DNA of 64,000 bases from Gemmatimonadota bacterium (lineage in GTDB: Bacteria; Latescibacterota; UBA2968), in NCBI GenBank assembly GCA_009838845.1, contig VXRD01000161.1, positions 1 through 64,000 on the forward strand. The letters are read 5' to 3'. This document shows positions 1 through 8,043 of the stretch, piece by piece (the stretch's first letter is position 1; every line of letters begins with the position of its first letter). The notes under the pieces were generated by a model. That model was given only the letters and a program-made list of their open reading frames with translations, made no database searches and was not told the DNA's origin. Position numbers and translations under genes: made by a program.

Positions 1-63
1 ATGAAAGCCGTCATTGCGGCATGGTTTTAGCCGCAATCCAGAGGTTTTGGGTGGTGGGGTGGG

Positions 64-92
64 ATTCGTCTATTCGTCTATTCGTCTATTCG
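64..92. repeat. 8-bp tandem repeat at the 3' end of the VWA gene
   Basis: The 8-mer ATTCGTCT is repeated three times head to tail (64-71, 72-79, 80-87) and followed by a partial fourth copy, ATTCG. The stop codon of the minus-strand VWA gene (TAG, 86-88) lies where the repeat begins in its reading direction, so a change in copy number would not alter the protein. It is a simple slippage-prone repeat. No function is visible. Confidence 0.8.
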
Positions 93-1606
93 CCAAATCG
101 CGTTTTTACTTCAGATATTACAATATCTGGTATATCCTCTGTGCGTTCAACTGCATAAACACAGATGTGATCCGCAGTAGCAGCCCGCTGGCGAAATCGT
201 TGGACATCCCGGTTTTGCGCTACATGAACAGCGGTTACCCGGTTTTCTTTTTGGATCAGAAATTGCATCAGTGCATCGAGGTTGGTGATCTGCATATCTG
301 TTATGAGAAAAATATCCACATGATTTTTGAGAAGGGGTTCCAAATCGGGCAGATGCAAGGCTGTTCCACCACCGAAGTAGCGGCACAGTGCGAAAAATAC
401 GCGCTTGCGATCTCTTGAGAAATCCAGCACTTCTTTCCCGCCAGCCTGTGCATCGCTAAAATTGTAAACAGCCACGCGCTTGCCCCGTCGCAAATACGCA
501 TCGGCGGCGCATCCGGCGCCTAAGACGGCGTGGGATATTTTCCGACACGGATCGACCATACTGCCCGAGGAATCGACGATGACCACACAATCGGGTATGC
601 CATCGCCGTCCCCGTGGGTTTCGCCATCTCGCCAGTTCCACATCTGGGAAATGCCCGGCATGACGCGCCCAAAACTCGTCCACACATCGATGTGCTGAAC
701 GGGTTTGCCAATTTCCCAGGGCGAATGAGAATGCGGATGTAATCCGCCCACTTTTTCCAGGGGCATGGTTTGCACGGGCAGGCGAAATGCGGATGCGCGT
801 GCCATGTAAAACAAGAGGTCGGCATCCGAGGGCGTGCCTTTGCCCCGGCCCATATCGGGCATCATGTTGGCGTCTTGTAGCTCGTCGGCAAAATCGCGCA
901 CCATTTCTCGAAAGGCGTAAAATCCCTGCTCGGCAAATTGCGCCATTCCCTCCGCGAGTTCGCCTGCGGAATACTGCTGGGTATCGCCCATCATGCCACC
1001 CTGTCCATTCCCATCGTCCATTTCTTTTTGGATCAACGGGGCAATTACCTGTGCAAATGATCGAAGGCTATCGCCCCACTGTGAGGCGTCCAGATAGGGT
1101 ATGCGGGCGAGCCGATCTACTTCGCCGCGATCTTCCACGCCCAAATTTTCTCCCCAGAGACGCTGATACAATGCCCGAATTACGTCTGTCACTTCACTCG
1201 ATTCAGCCTGGCGATACACTTCGGGCAATTTCGATTCGCGCTCGCGCACGGCATGGGTATCGACCACCACGTCCGAGAAATATTCGACTACCTGCTTGAC
1301 CAGTGCTCCATCCAATAACACGGGTTTGAGCGCGGCATATAGCTTTAAATGCGTCTCAAAATCCCAGGGACAAACGGTGTGATGCCCCACGCCGTGATCC
1401 AGTAGTGCAGAGGTGGCGTCTTCTATGTCCATTACTTGCGCGAGGGCGGTTAGTCGATTGGCATTCAATTGGATTACTTTGTCCGTCATTTGAATGCTCG
1501 CGGCTTCGTCGCCTGTTTCGATGACTTCTGGCGTCGGCAATTCGGGAAATAGATGGCGCTTGCGAACAGCGGGCCAAACGCGCTGGATGATGTCGTTGAA
1601 GTTCAT
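86..1606 (-). CDS. VWA-domain protein, partner of a MoxR-type AAA ATPase
   Basis: The C-terminal third is a von Willebrand factor A domain with a complete MIDAS metal site: DSSGS at residues 345-349, T415 in GGGT, and D437 in ITD. The N-terminal part is unassigned but contains HGVGHH at 71-76 followed by a CPWD stretch. This resembles the metal-binding helix of VWA-linked metallopeptidase-like proteins, but the glutamate of HExxH is replaced by glycine, so proteolysis is doubtful. The middle is glycine- and methionine-rich and probably flexible. The start ATG overlaps the stop of the preceding GXGXG gene (ATGA), and a MoxR-type ATPase lies one gene further upstream. Known AAA/VWA pairs (NorQ/NorD, CbbQ/CbbO, ChlI/ChlD) remodel or load metal into target enzymes. 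A comparable role here is inference and the target is unknown. Confidence 0.85.
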   Translation of the reverse strand: MNFNDIIQRVWPAVRKRHLFPELPTPEVIETGDEAASIQMTDKVIQLNANRLTALAQVMDIEDATSALLDHGVGHHTVCPWDFETHLKLYAALKPVLLDGALVKQVVEYFSDVVVDTHAVRERESKLPEVYRQAESSEVTDVIRALYQRLWGENLGVEDRGEVDRLARIPYLDASQWGDSLRSFAQVIAPLIQKEMDDGNGQGGMMGDTQQYSAGELAEGMAQFAEQGFYAFREMVRDFADELQDANMMPDMGRGKGTPSDADLLFYMARASAFRLPVQTMPLEKVGGLHPHSHSPWEIGKPVQHIDVWTSFGRVMPGISQMWNWRDGETHGDGDGIPDCVVIVDSSGSMVDPCRKISHAVLGAGCAADAYLRRGKRVAVYNFSDAQAGGKEVLDFSRDRKRVFFALCRYFGGGTALHLPDLEPLLKNHVDIFLITDMQITNLDALMQFLIQKENRVTAVHVAQNRDVQRFRQRAATADHICVYAVERTEDIPDIVISEVKTRFGE

Positions 1607-2379
1607 TTTGTTTTTGTTCCTCTGAGCATTTGTTCGCGGTGATAAATCGCGCCGCCTTCGGTATTGCCCACACCTCCCATGCGTCCGCCAATATGGATTT
1701 CGCCGGCTCGCATTTGTTCGCCGATGGATCTGCCAGCGTCTCCCGAGACTTCAATCCGTCCGTCGATCATACCCGCGCCCAGATAATGTCGGACATTTCC
1801 CTCGATCTTCAGACAGCCTCCCATGAGCGAAATGCCCGTGAGGTCGCCCAGGTCTCCCACAATTGTCAGTGTGATGCCTTTGCGAAGGCGATATCCCATA
1901 AGGGATAGGCGCAAGTCGTGACCCGTGAGATCGAGATGAATATCCGACTGGGACGATGCGTTGCAAAAGGCCGATAAGAACAAGCCGAGGGGTTCCATGA
2001 CAAAGAAAGCCGTGTCATTGCTTTGCAAGGCGTGCGCGCAAAACGCTTCGATATCGGTCATTTCCCAATCGATTTGTCCTACCATCTGCGATGCCGCAGC
2101 ATAGGTCGATTCAATGGTTTTGCGGTCGGCTTGCCAGAGTCCCTCGCCGACGCATTCGTCGATCAGTGAGCGATAAGCTGCTGTTAACCGATCCATTGTC
2201 TCGGTGTGAGATGCGAGAATTTCATCCATGGGCAGGGCGCGCTTTTTGTGTGTATCTTCGACAAATTCGGCGAAGGGATTGCGCTTTGGAGATAGTAAGC
2301 CGTTGACGCGTTCTGCGTTTTCAGGGTTCAAATCGGATGGTGTAATCCGGTCAAATTCTCGAAATGGGTTTTGTCGCAT
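1603..2379 (-). CDS. GXGXG-motif protein (glutamate synthase C-terminal-like beta-helix)
   Basis: The first ~145 residues are a helical, charged region without a recognised family. From about 148 to 248 there is a run of short glycine-rich repeats (LMGG, IEGNV, LGAGM, SGDAG, IGGRMGG) of the type that builds the right-handed beta-helix of the glutamate synthase large subunit C-terminus and of formylmethanofuran dehydrogenase subunit C. In those enzymes the fold is structural, not catalytic. At 258 residues the protein lacks any glutamate synthase catalytic domain. It sits between the AAA ATPase (20 bp upstream) and the VWA gene (4-bp overlap), so the three are almost certainly made together. 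It may be a scaffold for the AAA/VWA pair. That role is inferred. Confidence 0.7.
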   Translation of the reverse strand: MRQNPFREFDRITPSDLNPENAERVNGLLSPKRNPFAEFVEDTHKKRALPMDEILASHTETMDRLTAAYRSLIDECVGEGLWQADRKTIESTYAAASQMVGQIDWEMTDIEAFCAHALQSNDTAFFVMEPLGLFLSAFCNASSQSDIHLDLTGHDLRLSLMGYRLRKGITLTIVGDLGDLTGISLMGGCLKIEGNVRHYLGAGMIDGRIEVSGDAGRSIGEQMRAGEIHIGGRMGGVGNTEGGAIYHREQMLRGTKTK

Positions 2380-2399
2380 GTCTGGCTCTGTAATTAGAG

Positions 2400-3722
2400 T
2401 TACGAAAATTCTGGACGTACAGGCTCTTGTCCCAGATCTCGCATAATTTCCATGTAAATGGGGTGTTCGCCCTGAATGGGTTTCTCGTCGGCACCACTCA
2501 AGATGCGATTGGCAGTTACCAGAGCTGTTTGAATGCGCTCGCTTTGCTCGGTGTAGCGCCGAAAGACTTGTCGCACCGCTTCTCGCGCTCTGTGAATGGG
2601 CAATACATCATCCCGGTGGTCTTGCGTTTCTTCCTCATCTCGCCATTGGATGCGGTGAGCACAGGTGTATGGCAATATCGTGCGGATATGTTCGATATCC
2701 ACTTCTTTGTCGCGTAGCACCCAGGCGAGTGCCTGTGCGTAGCGCCGGATGGAGATGGGCAGGCGATTGGACGGGCATGTTTGTACTTCATAACACAGGT
2801 AGCCCGTGTAATGACAGCCTTCGCCACAGACTTCATTTGTGCGTTTTTGTCCGTATTTGCAGCAGAAAGACAGTTCGGCCAAAAAAGTTCGAATATAGGC
2901 ACTGGCATCGGCCTGGAAAGGCAATGCGCTCATTTCACTGCGAATCGTTTCGCGTTCAGTTCTTCCCAGGGTTGGTACGGACAAACGCTCAGAGATCGCT
3001 TTTCCATAATCTTCGCAAATCTCTTCTATCTCTGCTTCGGCGTTGGGGTTGACCAGACAGGCCTGGAGTGCTTGCTCGCGTTGGGGATCTCGCAGGAGAT
3101 GTGCAGGAGAGGATTCGGTGCCGATCATCCAGGACAAATTCGCGCCCGGATATTTGGATTCCACCATTACGTCAAAGCGATCCAAAAGGGGGACAACGAT
3201 GGTATTTGTTCCGCGGTCCTGATAGTTGGCCGTTGCGAACAAACAGTATTCATCGTTGATTTGCATCTGGTTCAAGTAGGACCAGTTGCCGCGATCCACG
3301 CCATTGAGGATCAAGCTCTGCTTGGTTTCCGGCAGGCGGTTGATTTCATCTACGACTTTGACGGGTAGGACGGAAAATGCCGACCACACCACATCTTCTT
3401 CGCCGCGGTTGAGTGCGCCGAGGTTTGGGCGCCCGACAATTTTTTCTTCGGTCTGTTCGGGATGGCCACTTACTTCGGCTTCCCACACAGCCCCCAATGG
3501 CATGCGATATAGTAGCGCTCCGATATATTCAGCCGATGTTGTTTTGCCCAGGCCGGGTTCGCCCACGATCAGAATTTTGCCTCCTAATAATCCCGTCAGG
3601 GCGCTGAGCAGCAAAGCGGCATTGTGTTTTTGTCCTTCGATCTCCAGGTCTGCCCGGTTAAAATACAACCGATCCTGGATAAAGATCAAAATATCGCGTA
3701 CTGTTGTCTGTAAATCGGCCAT
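2400..3722 (-). CDS. MoxR-type AAA+ ATPase with a C-terminal cysteine cluster
   Basis: Walker A is GEPGLGKTT at residues 54-62 and Walker B with its DE pair is at 121-132 (VVDEINRLPE). Sensor-1 asparagine N166 lies in FATANYQD, and an arginine-finger-like R182 lies in LLDRFD. This layout fits the MoxR/RavA/CbbQ group. Unusual for the group is a cysteine-rich stretch in the C-terminal lid region: C287, C288, C299, C303, H304, C310 and C316. It could bind zinc or an iron-sulfur cluster. The gene starts 7 bp after the last ABC permease gene, with GAGG before the ATG, and is followed by the GXGXG and VWA genes. MoxR proteins usually act with a VWA partner as ATP-driven chaperones. The client here is not identifiable, though the transporter genes are in the same operon. 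Confidence 0.88.
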   Translation of the reverse strand: MADLQTTVRDILIFIQDRLYFNRADLEIEGQKHNAALLLSALTGLLGGKILIVGEPGLGKTTSAEYIGALLYRMPLGAVWEAEVSGHPEQTEEKIVGRPNLGALNRGEEDVVWSAFSVLPVKVVDEINRLPETKQSLILNGVDRGNWSYLNQMQINDEYCLFATANYQDRGTNTIVVPLLDRFDVMVESKYPGANLSWMIGTESSPAHLLRDPQREQALQACLVNPNAEAEIEEICEDYGKAISERLSVPTLGRTERETIRSEMSALPFQADASAYIRTFLAELSFCCKYGQKRTNEVCGEGCHYTGYLCYEVQTCPSNRLPISIRRYAQALAWVLRDKEVDIEHIRTILPYTCAHRIQWRDEEETQDHRDDVLPIHRAREAVRQVFRRYTEQSERIQTALVTANRILSGADEKPIQGEHPIYMEIMRDLGQEPVRPEFS

Positions 3723-3729
3723 TTTGACC

Positions 3730-4557
3730 TCAGTCTGCTTGAGAAGAGGTGGCAGAGCGTCGGCGCAGCCATTCGACGGTGAGCAGTAGCAACACGGCGA
3801 AGGCGATCAAGAATGTTGCGACGGCGAGGATGGTCGGGCTGATTTGCTCGCGGATGCCCGCCCACATCTGGCGCGGAATGGTGCGCTGTTCTATACCGCC
3901 CATGAAAAGGACGACTACTACTTCGTCAAAAGATGTTGCAAATGCGAAGAGCGCGCCAGAAATAACGCCCGGTGCGATTAGCGGCAGTTGTACTCTGCGA
4001 AACGTGAGGATCGGTGAGGCACCAAGGCTTGCGGCAGCGCGCGTCAGGTTTGTATCAAAGGCGGATAGGGTAGCGGTTACAGTGATTACGACAAATGGCG
4101 TGCCCAGTGCGGCGTGGGATAGGATCAATCCGATGTGGGTTTGTGCGAGGCCCAGGGTTGAGTAAAAAAAGAACATGCCCGCCGCGGAGATGATCACTGG
4201 CGTGACCATCGGCGAGATCAATAGCGCCATTGCGATGCGACGACCGGGCATGGCGGGGCTGGATAGACCCAGCGCAGCGAGTGTGCCCAGCGCAGTTGCC
4301 AGTGCAGTGGAAGCGATGCCGATGATCAGGCTGTTGATCAGCCCGCGCGTCCACAGTTCGTTTTCGATGATTTGTCGATACCAGCGCAGAGAATACGCTT
4401 CGGCGTCCAGGCGCAGCATGCCTTCGGTGAAGGTGAAGTAGGGTTCGGCATTGAAGCTCAGGGGTACGATCACCAGAATTGGTGCGATTAAGAATGCGAA
4501 GATCAGGGTACATGAGGCCAGGTACGCGACCCGGCCAATGTGTTGTGTCGAGATCAT
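3730..4557 (-). CDS. ABC transporter permease, PotC-like
   Basis: A 275-residue inner-membrane permease of the spermidine/putrescine PotC class, with about six hydrophobic segments. The conserved cytoplasmic EAA loop that contacts the ATPase is recognisable around ASLGASPILTFRRVQLPLI. Length matches the family (E. coli PotC is about 264 residues). The gene follows the PotB-like permease after 1 bp, so the two are expected to form a heterodimeric channel. Substrate is probably a polyamine or a similar small cationic or organic solute, judged from family only. Confidence 0.88.
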   Translation of the reverse strand: MISTQHIGRVAYLASCTLIFAFLIAPILVIVPLSFNAEPYFTFTEGMLRLDAEAYSLRWYRQIIENELWTRGLINSLIIGIASTALATALGTLAALGLSSPAMPGRRIAMALLISPMVTPVIISAAGMFFFYSTLGLAQTHIGLILSHAALGTPFVVITVTATLSAFDTNLTRAAASLGASPILTFRRVQLPLIAPGVISGALFAFATSFDEVVVVLFMGGIEQRTIPRQMWAGIREQISPTILAVATFLIAFAVLLLLTVEWLRRRSATSSQAD

Positions 4558-4558
4558 G

Positions 4559-5773
4559 TTAGCCCAATTTCATGCGGTCAATGCCGACTATGCGGTCGTA
4601 GAGCAGATAGAGCGCGATCACGCATACCAGCAAGATGCCGCCAAGTGCCCCGGCCAGGCTCCAGTTGAGGGAGGTCTGCATGTGGTAGGCGATCATGTTG
4701 GAGATGAGTTGCCCAGTGCTGCCGCCTACCAGCGCGGGGGTGATGTAGTAGCCGATGGCGAGGATGAATACCAGCAGCGATCCGGCACCTACGCCGGGGA
4801 GAGTCTGTGGCCAGTACACGCGCCAAAATGACTGAAAGGAGTTTGCACCCAGCGATGCAGCGGCACTCATCTGGCTCGGTGGGATGGCGCGCATGATCGA
4901 ATAAAGAGGCAGGATCATAAAGGGCAGGAGCACATGGGTCATTGCCACCAGTGTGCCAGTCATGTTGTATATCATGGCGAGGCGGCCGTCGTCGCCGATC
5001 AGCCCAATTGTGACGAGCAAGTCGTTGAGTACGCCCTGGGTCTGGAGCAGTACGATCCAGGATGTGGTTCTCACGAGGAGCGATGTCCAGAAGGGTACGA
5101 GTACGAGGATGAGGAGCAGGTTTGCAATGCGCGGAGGCGAATGCGCGATCAGGTGGGCGATGGGATAGCCGAGCAGCAGGCAGATCGCGGTAATGCCGAG
5201 GCTTACGATAAAGGTGCGCCACAAGAGGGACAGGTAGATGCGGCGTTCTGGAGACTGGCGAGCGATGGATCCGTCGGGCAGGGGTTTCAGGTCAATGGCA
5301 TTGAGATAGTGCCGCGTGGTGTAACGATCCCCGGCACTGCGGATCGCGTGCCAGGTTTGTATATCGCCCCATGCGGTATTAAGGCCGATCATGGCATCGC
5401 GATAGGGGCCTTCGCGGACGTTTTGCAACGATCTCGCGCTGCGCGTGAAAACACTGCGCAGGCCCGGATGCACGCGGTTGACTCGGGTGGCAACCCGGCC
5501 CAGCGAGCGGTCCTGGCGCGCCTTTAATAGTTCGCGTGCAGCCGCTGCATACACTGCTTCATCGGGCGCGCTCTTTCCGTCCCACTCTCTCAGCAGGTCG
5601 AGGGTTTCGGGCAGGGCATCGCCTACTGTGGGATCGTACACACTGTGTACGAGCATTGTCGCCAGCGGCGCAATAAAGGTGACGCCAATGAATGCCAGCA
5701 GTGGCAACACCAGTCCTGTAGCGCGCAGCCGCGGACGAAGGATGGTGGTTTTGATGTCTATATTTGGTTTCAT
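4559..5773 (-). CDS. ABC transporter permease, PotB-like, with a long N-terminal insertion
   Basis: This permease pairs with the PotC-like protein. A first membrane segment (residues about 17-42) is followed by about 140 residues of hydrophilic, arginine-rich sequence before the remaining helices, so the protein is about 120 residues longer than E. coli PotB. Such large periplasmic insertions occur in some PotB/FbpB-type permeases. The EAA-like loop is near residue 310 (ASLGANSFQSFWRVYWPQ). The gene lies between the binding-protein genes and the second permease gene. Substrate as for the neighbours is inferred to be polyamine-like. Confidence 0.87.
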   Translation of the reverse strand: MKPNIDIKTTILRPRLRATGLVLPLLAFIGVTFIAPLATMLVHSVYDPTVGDALPETLDLLREWDGKSAPDEAVYAAAARELLKARQDRSLGRVATRVNRVHPGLRSVFTRSARSLQNVREGPYRDAMIGLNTAWGDIQTWHAIRSAGDRYTTRHYLNAIDLKPLPDGSIARQSPERRIYLSLLWRTFIVSLGITAICLLLGYPIAHLIAHSPPRIANLLLILVLVPFWTSLLVRTTSWIVLLQTQGVLNDLLVTIGLIGDDGRLAMIYNMTGTLVAMTHVLLPFMILPLYSIMRAIPPSQMSAAASLGANSFQSFWRVYWPQTLPGVGAGSLLVFILAIGYYITPALVGGSTGQLISNMIAYHMQTSLNWSLAGALGGILLVCVIALYLLYDRIVGIDRMKLG

Positions 5774-5798
5774 TTTTTAGTACACCGCGATACCTCTC

Positions 5799-6905
5799 TC
5801 ACTGCGCCAACCAGGCACTGAATCGCTCGTTCATTTCGTCGATGTGATCGCTCCACCATTCCCAGGAATTTCGCAGGGCGCGCTTAGAATTTTGCGGGCT
5901 GTTGGGCATGTGGGGGTTCATTTCCACGCCTTTCTCGGCGTGCGTCGATATCAGTGCCTCCGCAGAGATGCGCGTGGGGCTGTAGGCGATGTAACGGCCG
6001 ACGCCAGCTATGGCTTTCGCTGTTGCGGCGAAATTGAGAAATTTCTTCGCAGCTTCGAGATTCCGCGTTCCAGCGACAATGACAAGCCCGCCTGTGTCCA
6101 GTATTTGTCCGTCCCACACGATGACAAAGGGCTGATCTTCCAATACCTGGGCATTGAAGATGCGTCCGTTGTAGGCTGTGGACATCACGACTTCGCCATC
6201 GGCGAGCATCTGCGGTGGCTGTGCCCCGGCTTCCCACCATACGATGTGGTCTTTGATGGTGTCTAACTTGCGAAAGGCGCGGTCCACGCCTTCGGGTGTA
6301 TTGAGGGTGGGATATACTTTGTTGAGCGGTACGCCGTCGGCGATTAGAGCGAATTCCAGGTTTGCCAGAGGTGTGCGGCGCATGCCTCGTCGTCCGGGGA
6401 ATTTTTCGAGGTCAAAAAAATCGGCCATTGTGGTGGGTTTTTCACCCGGGATATTCTCTTCGTTGTACGCATATACGGTGGAGTAAAATATCGTTGCCGG
6501 ACCGCAATCCGTCATCGTACCGAGCGGAAAATCCTGTGACGCAGGTGTTCCATCGGCTCCCGCTGGCAGCGAGTTTACCGGGATGGGTTCGAGCAGGCCC
6601 TCGTCACAGCCTCGCACCATGTCGGGAATTTCCATATCGACAATGTCCCAATGCACATTGCCCGATTCGACCTGTGCGCGGATTTGTGCCAGCCCGCCAT
6701 TGTAGTCTTCGAGGTTGATTTTAATGCCTGTTTCAGCGGTGAATGCCTCGTGGTAGCCTTTGACGCATGCGCGCGCATAAGATCCGCCCCAGGAAACCAC
6801 GGTTAGGGGTCGGTCATTGGCAACTGCAAGACCTGAGGTCAATGTGGCCAATGCGATCAATACAATTAAATAAAACGCCGTTTTACACTTGTTTTTCCAC
6901 TTCAA
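5799..6905 (-). CDS. Periplasmic solute-binding protein, PotD-like (copy 1, no lipobox)
   Basis: Extracellular solute-binding protein family 1/PotD type, 368 residues. It begins with a TTG codon at 6905, chosen because GGAGG ends 6 bases before it. Residues 1-29 form a signal peptide ending in AVA without a lipobox cysteine, so the protein is predicted to be free in the periplasm. It is a close duplicate of the gene immediately upstream in the operon (6943-8043). Long DNA stretches are identical, for example 6701-6798 against 7841-7938. The two differ strongly in a block at residues ~90-140 that probably shapes the ligand pocket or lobe interface. Two binding proteins serving one membrane complex would widen substrate range (inference). 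Confidence 0.88.
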   Translation of the reverse strand: MKWKNKCKTAFYLIVLIALATLTSGLAVANDRPLTVVSWGGSYARACVKGYHEAFTAETGIKINLEDYNGGLAQIRAQVESGNVHWDIVDMEIPDMVRGCDEGLLEPIPVNSLPAGADGTPASQDFPLGTMTDCGPATIFYSTVYAYNEENIPGEKPTTMADFFDLEKFPGRRGMRRTPLANLEFALIADGVPLNKVYPTLNTPEGVDRAFRKLDTIKDHIVWWEAGAQPPQMLADGEVVMSTAYNGRIFNAQVLEDQPFVIVWDGQILDTGGLVIVAGTRNLEAAKKFLNFAATAKAIAGVGRYIAYSPTRISAEALISTHAEKGVEMNPHMPNSPQNSKRALRNSWEWWSDHIDEMNERFSAWLAQ

Positions 6906-6942
6906 GTTATTTCCTCCTTGTACGGTATGAATAGAATATCCT

Positions 6943-8043
6943 TTACTGCGCCAGCCAGGTGCTGAAGCGTTCGTTCATTTCGTCGATGTGAACGCTCCAC
7001 CATTCCCAGGCATTTCGCAGGGCGCGCTTAGAATTTTGCGGACTGTTGGGCATGTGGGATTTCATATCGATGTCCTTTTCGGCGTGTTTCGATATCAATG
7101 CCTCCGCAGAGTGGCGCGTGGGGCTGTAGGCAATGTAGCTACCGACACCGGCCATGGCCCTCGCTGTTGAGGCGAAATTGAGAAATTTCTTTGCGGCTTC
7201 GAGATTCGGCGTTCCCGCGACAATGGCGAGACCAGATAGATCCAGTATTTGTCCGTCCCACACGATGACAAAGGGCTGATCTTCCAATACCTGAGCATTG
7301 AAGATGCGCCCGTTGTAAGCCGTGGTCATGACCACCTCGCCATCGGCGAGCATCTGCGGTGGCTGTGCCCCGGCTTCCCACCATACGATGTGGTCTTTGA
7401 TGGTGTCTAACTTGCGGAAGGCGCGATCCACGCCTTCGGGCGTGTCGAGGGTGGTATATACCTTGTTGAGTGGTACGCCGTCGGCGATCAGTGCGAATTC
7501 CAGGTTCTCCTGGGGAGAGCGGCGCATGCCCCGTCGTCCGGGGAATTTTTCGAGGTCAAAGAAATCGGCTATTGTGGTGGGTTTTTCGCCCGGGATATTC
7601 TCCTTGTTGTACGCGTATATGGTGGAGTAAAACAGTGTTGCTACGCCACAGTCTGTCGATGTCCCGAACAGAAAATCCTCTTCCGCAGGCGTTCCGTCGG
7701 CTCCCGGTGGCAGCGAGTCGATCTCAACGTGTTCGAGCAGACCCTCATCGCAGCCTTGCGCCCATGTCGGGAATCTCAAATCGACGACGTCCCAATGCAC
7801 ATTGCCCGCCTGAATCTGTGCGCGGATTTGTGCCAGCCCGCCGTTGTAGTCTTCGAGGTTGATTTTAATGCCTGTTTCAGCGGTGAATGCCTCGTGGTAG
7901 CCTTTGACGCATGCGCGCGCATAAGATCCGCCCCAGGAGACCACAGTCAGCGGTCGGTCTTCCGAAAAATCACAGCCCAGAGTCAACATCGCCAGCGCGG
8001 TTATTATCGCGGTGCATAATGTCTTTCTCTGTTTGGTATTCAT
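6943..8043 (-). CDS. Solute-binding lipoprotein, PotD-like (copy 2)
   Basis: Paralogue of the next gene downstream, 366 residues, same fold. The N-terminus has a lipobox ending in LTLGC (C24), so this copy is predicted to be lipid-anchored. The start ATG at 8043 overlaps the stop of the ATPase gene by 4 bp and is preceded by GGAGGAAA. Conserved residues after the signal include VVSWGGSYARACVKGYHEAF and a WWEAGAQPPQM stretch shared with copy 1. The pair of anchored and soluble receptors for a single permease/ATPase set is the unusual point. The block covering residues ~85-140 is where the two proteins differ most. Confidence 0.9.
   Translation of the reverse strand: MNTKQRKTLCTAIITALAMLTLGCDFSEDRPLTVVSWGGSYARACVKGYHEAFTAETGIKINLEDYNGGLAQIRAQIQAGNVHWDVVDLRFPTWAQGCDEGLLEHVEIDSLPPGADGTPAEEDFLFGTSTDCGVATLFYSTIYAYNKENIPGEKPTTIADFFDLEKFPGRRGMRRSPQENLEFALIADGVPLNKVYTTLDTPEGVDRAFRKLDTIKDHIVWWEAGAQPPQMLADGEVVMTTAYNGRIFNAQVLEDQPFVIVWDGQILDLSGLAIVAGTPNLEAAKKFLNFASTARAMAGVGSYIAYSPTRHSAEALISKHAEKDIDMKSHMPNSPQNSKRALRNAWEWWSVHIDEMNERFSTWLAQ

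Noticed and set aside
14-418. Open frame on the plus strand across the 3' end of the VWA gene
   Set aside because: It runs antisense within a gene with clear VWA motifs, has no ribosome site and no family match; it is a shadow frame.
2781-3368. 195-codon plus-strand frame over the MoxR ATPase gene
   Set aside because: It is antisense to a region coding Walker and sensor motifs and shows no features of its own.
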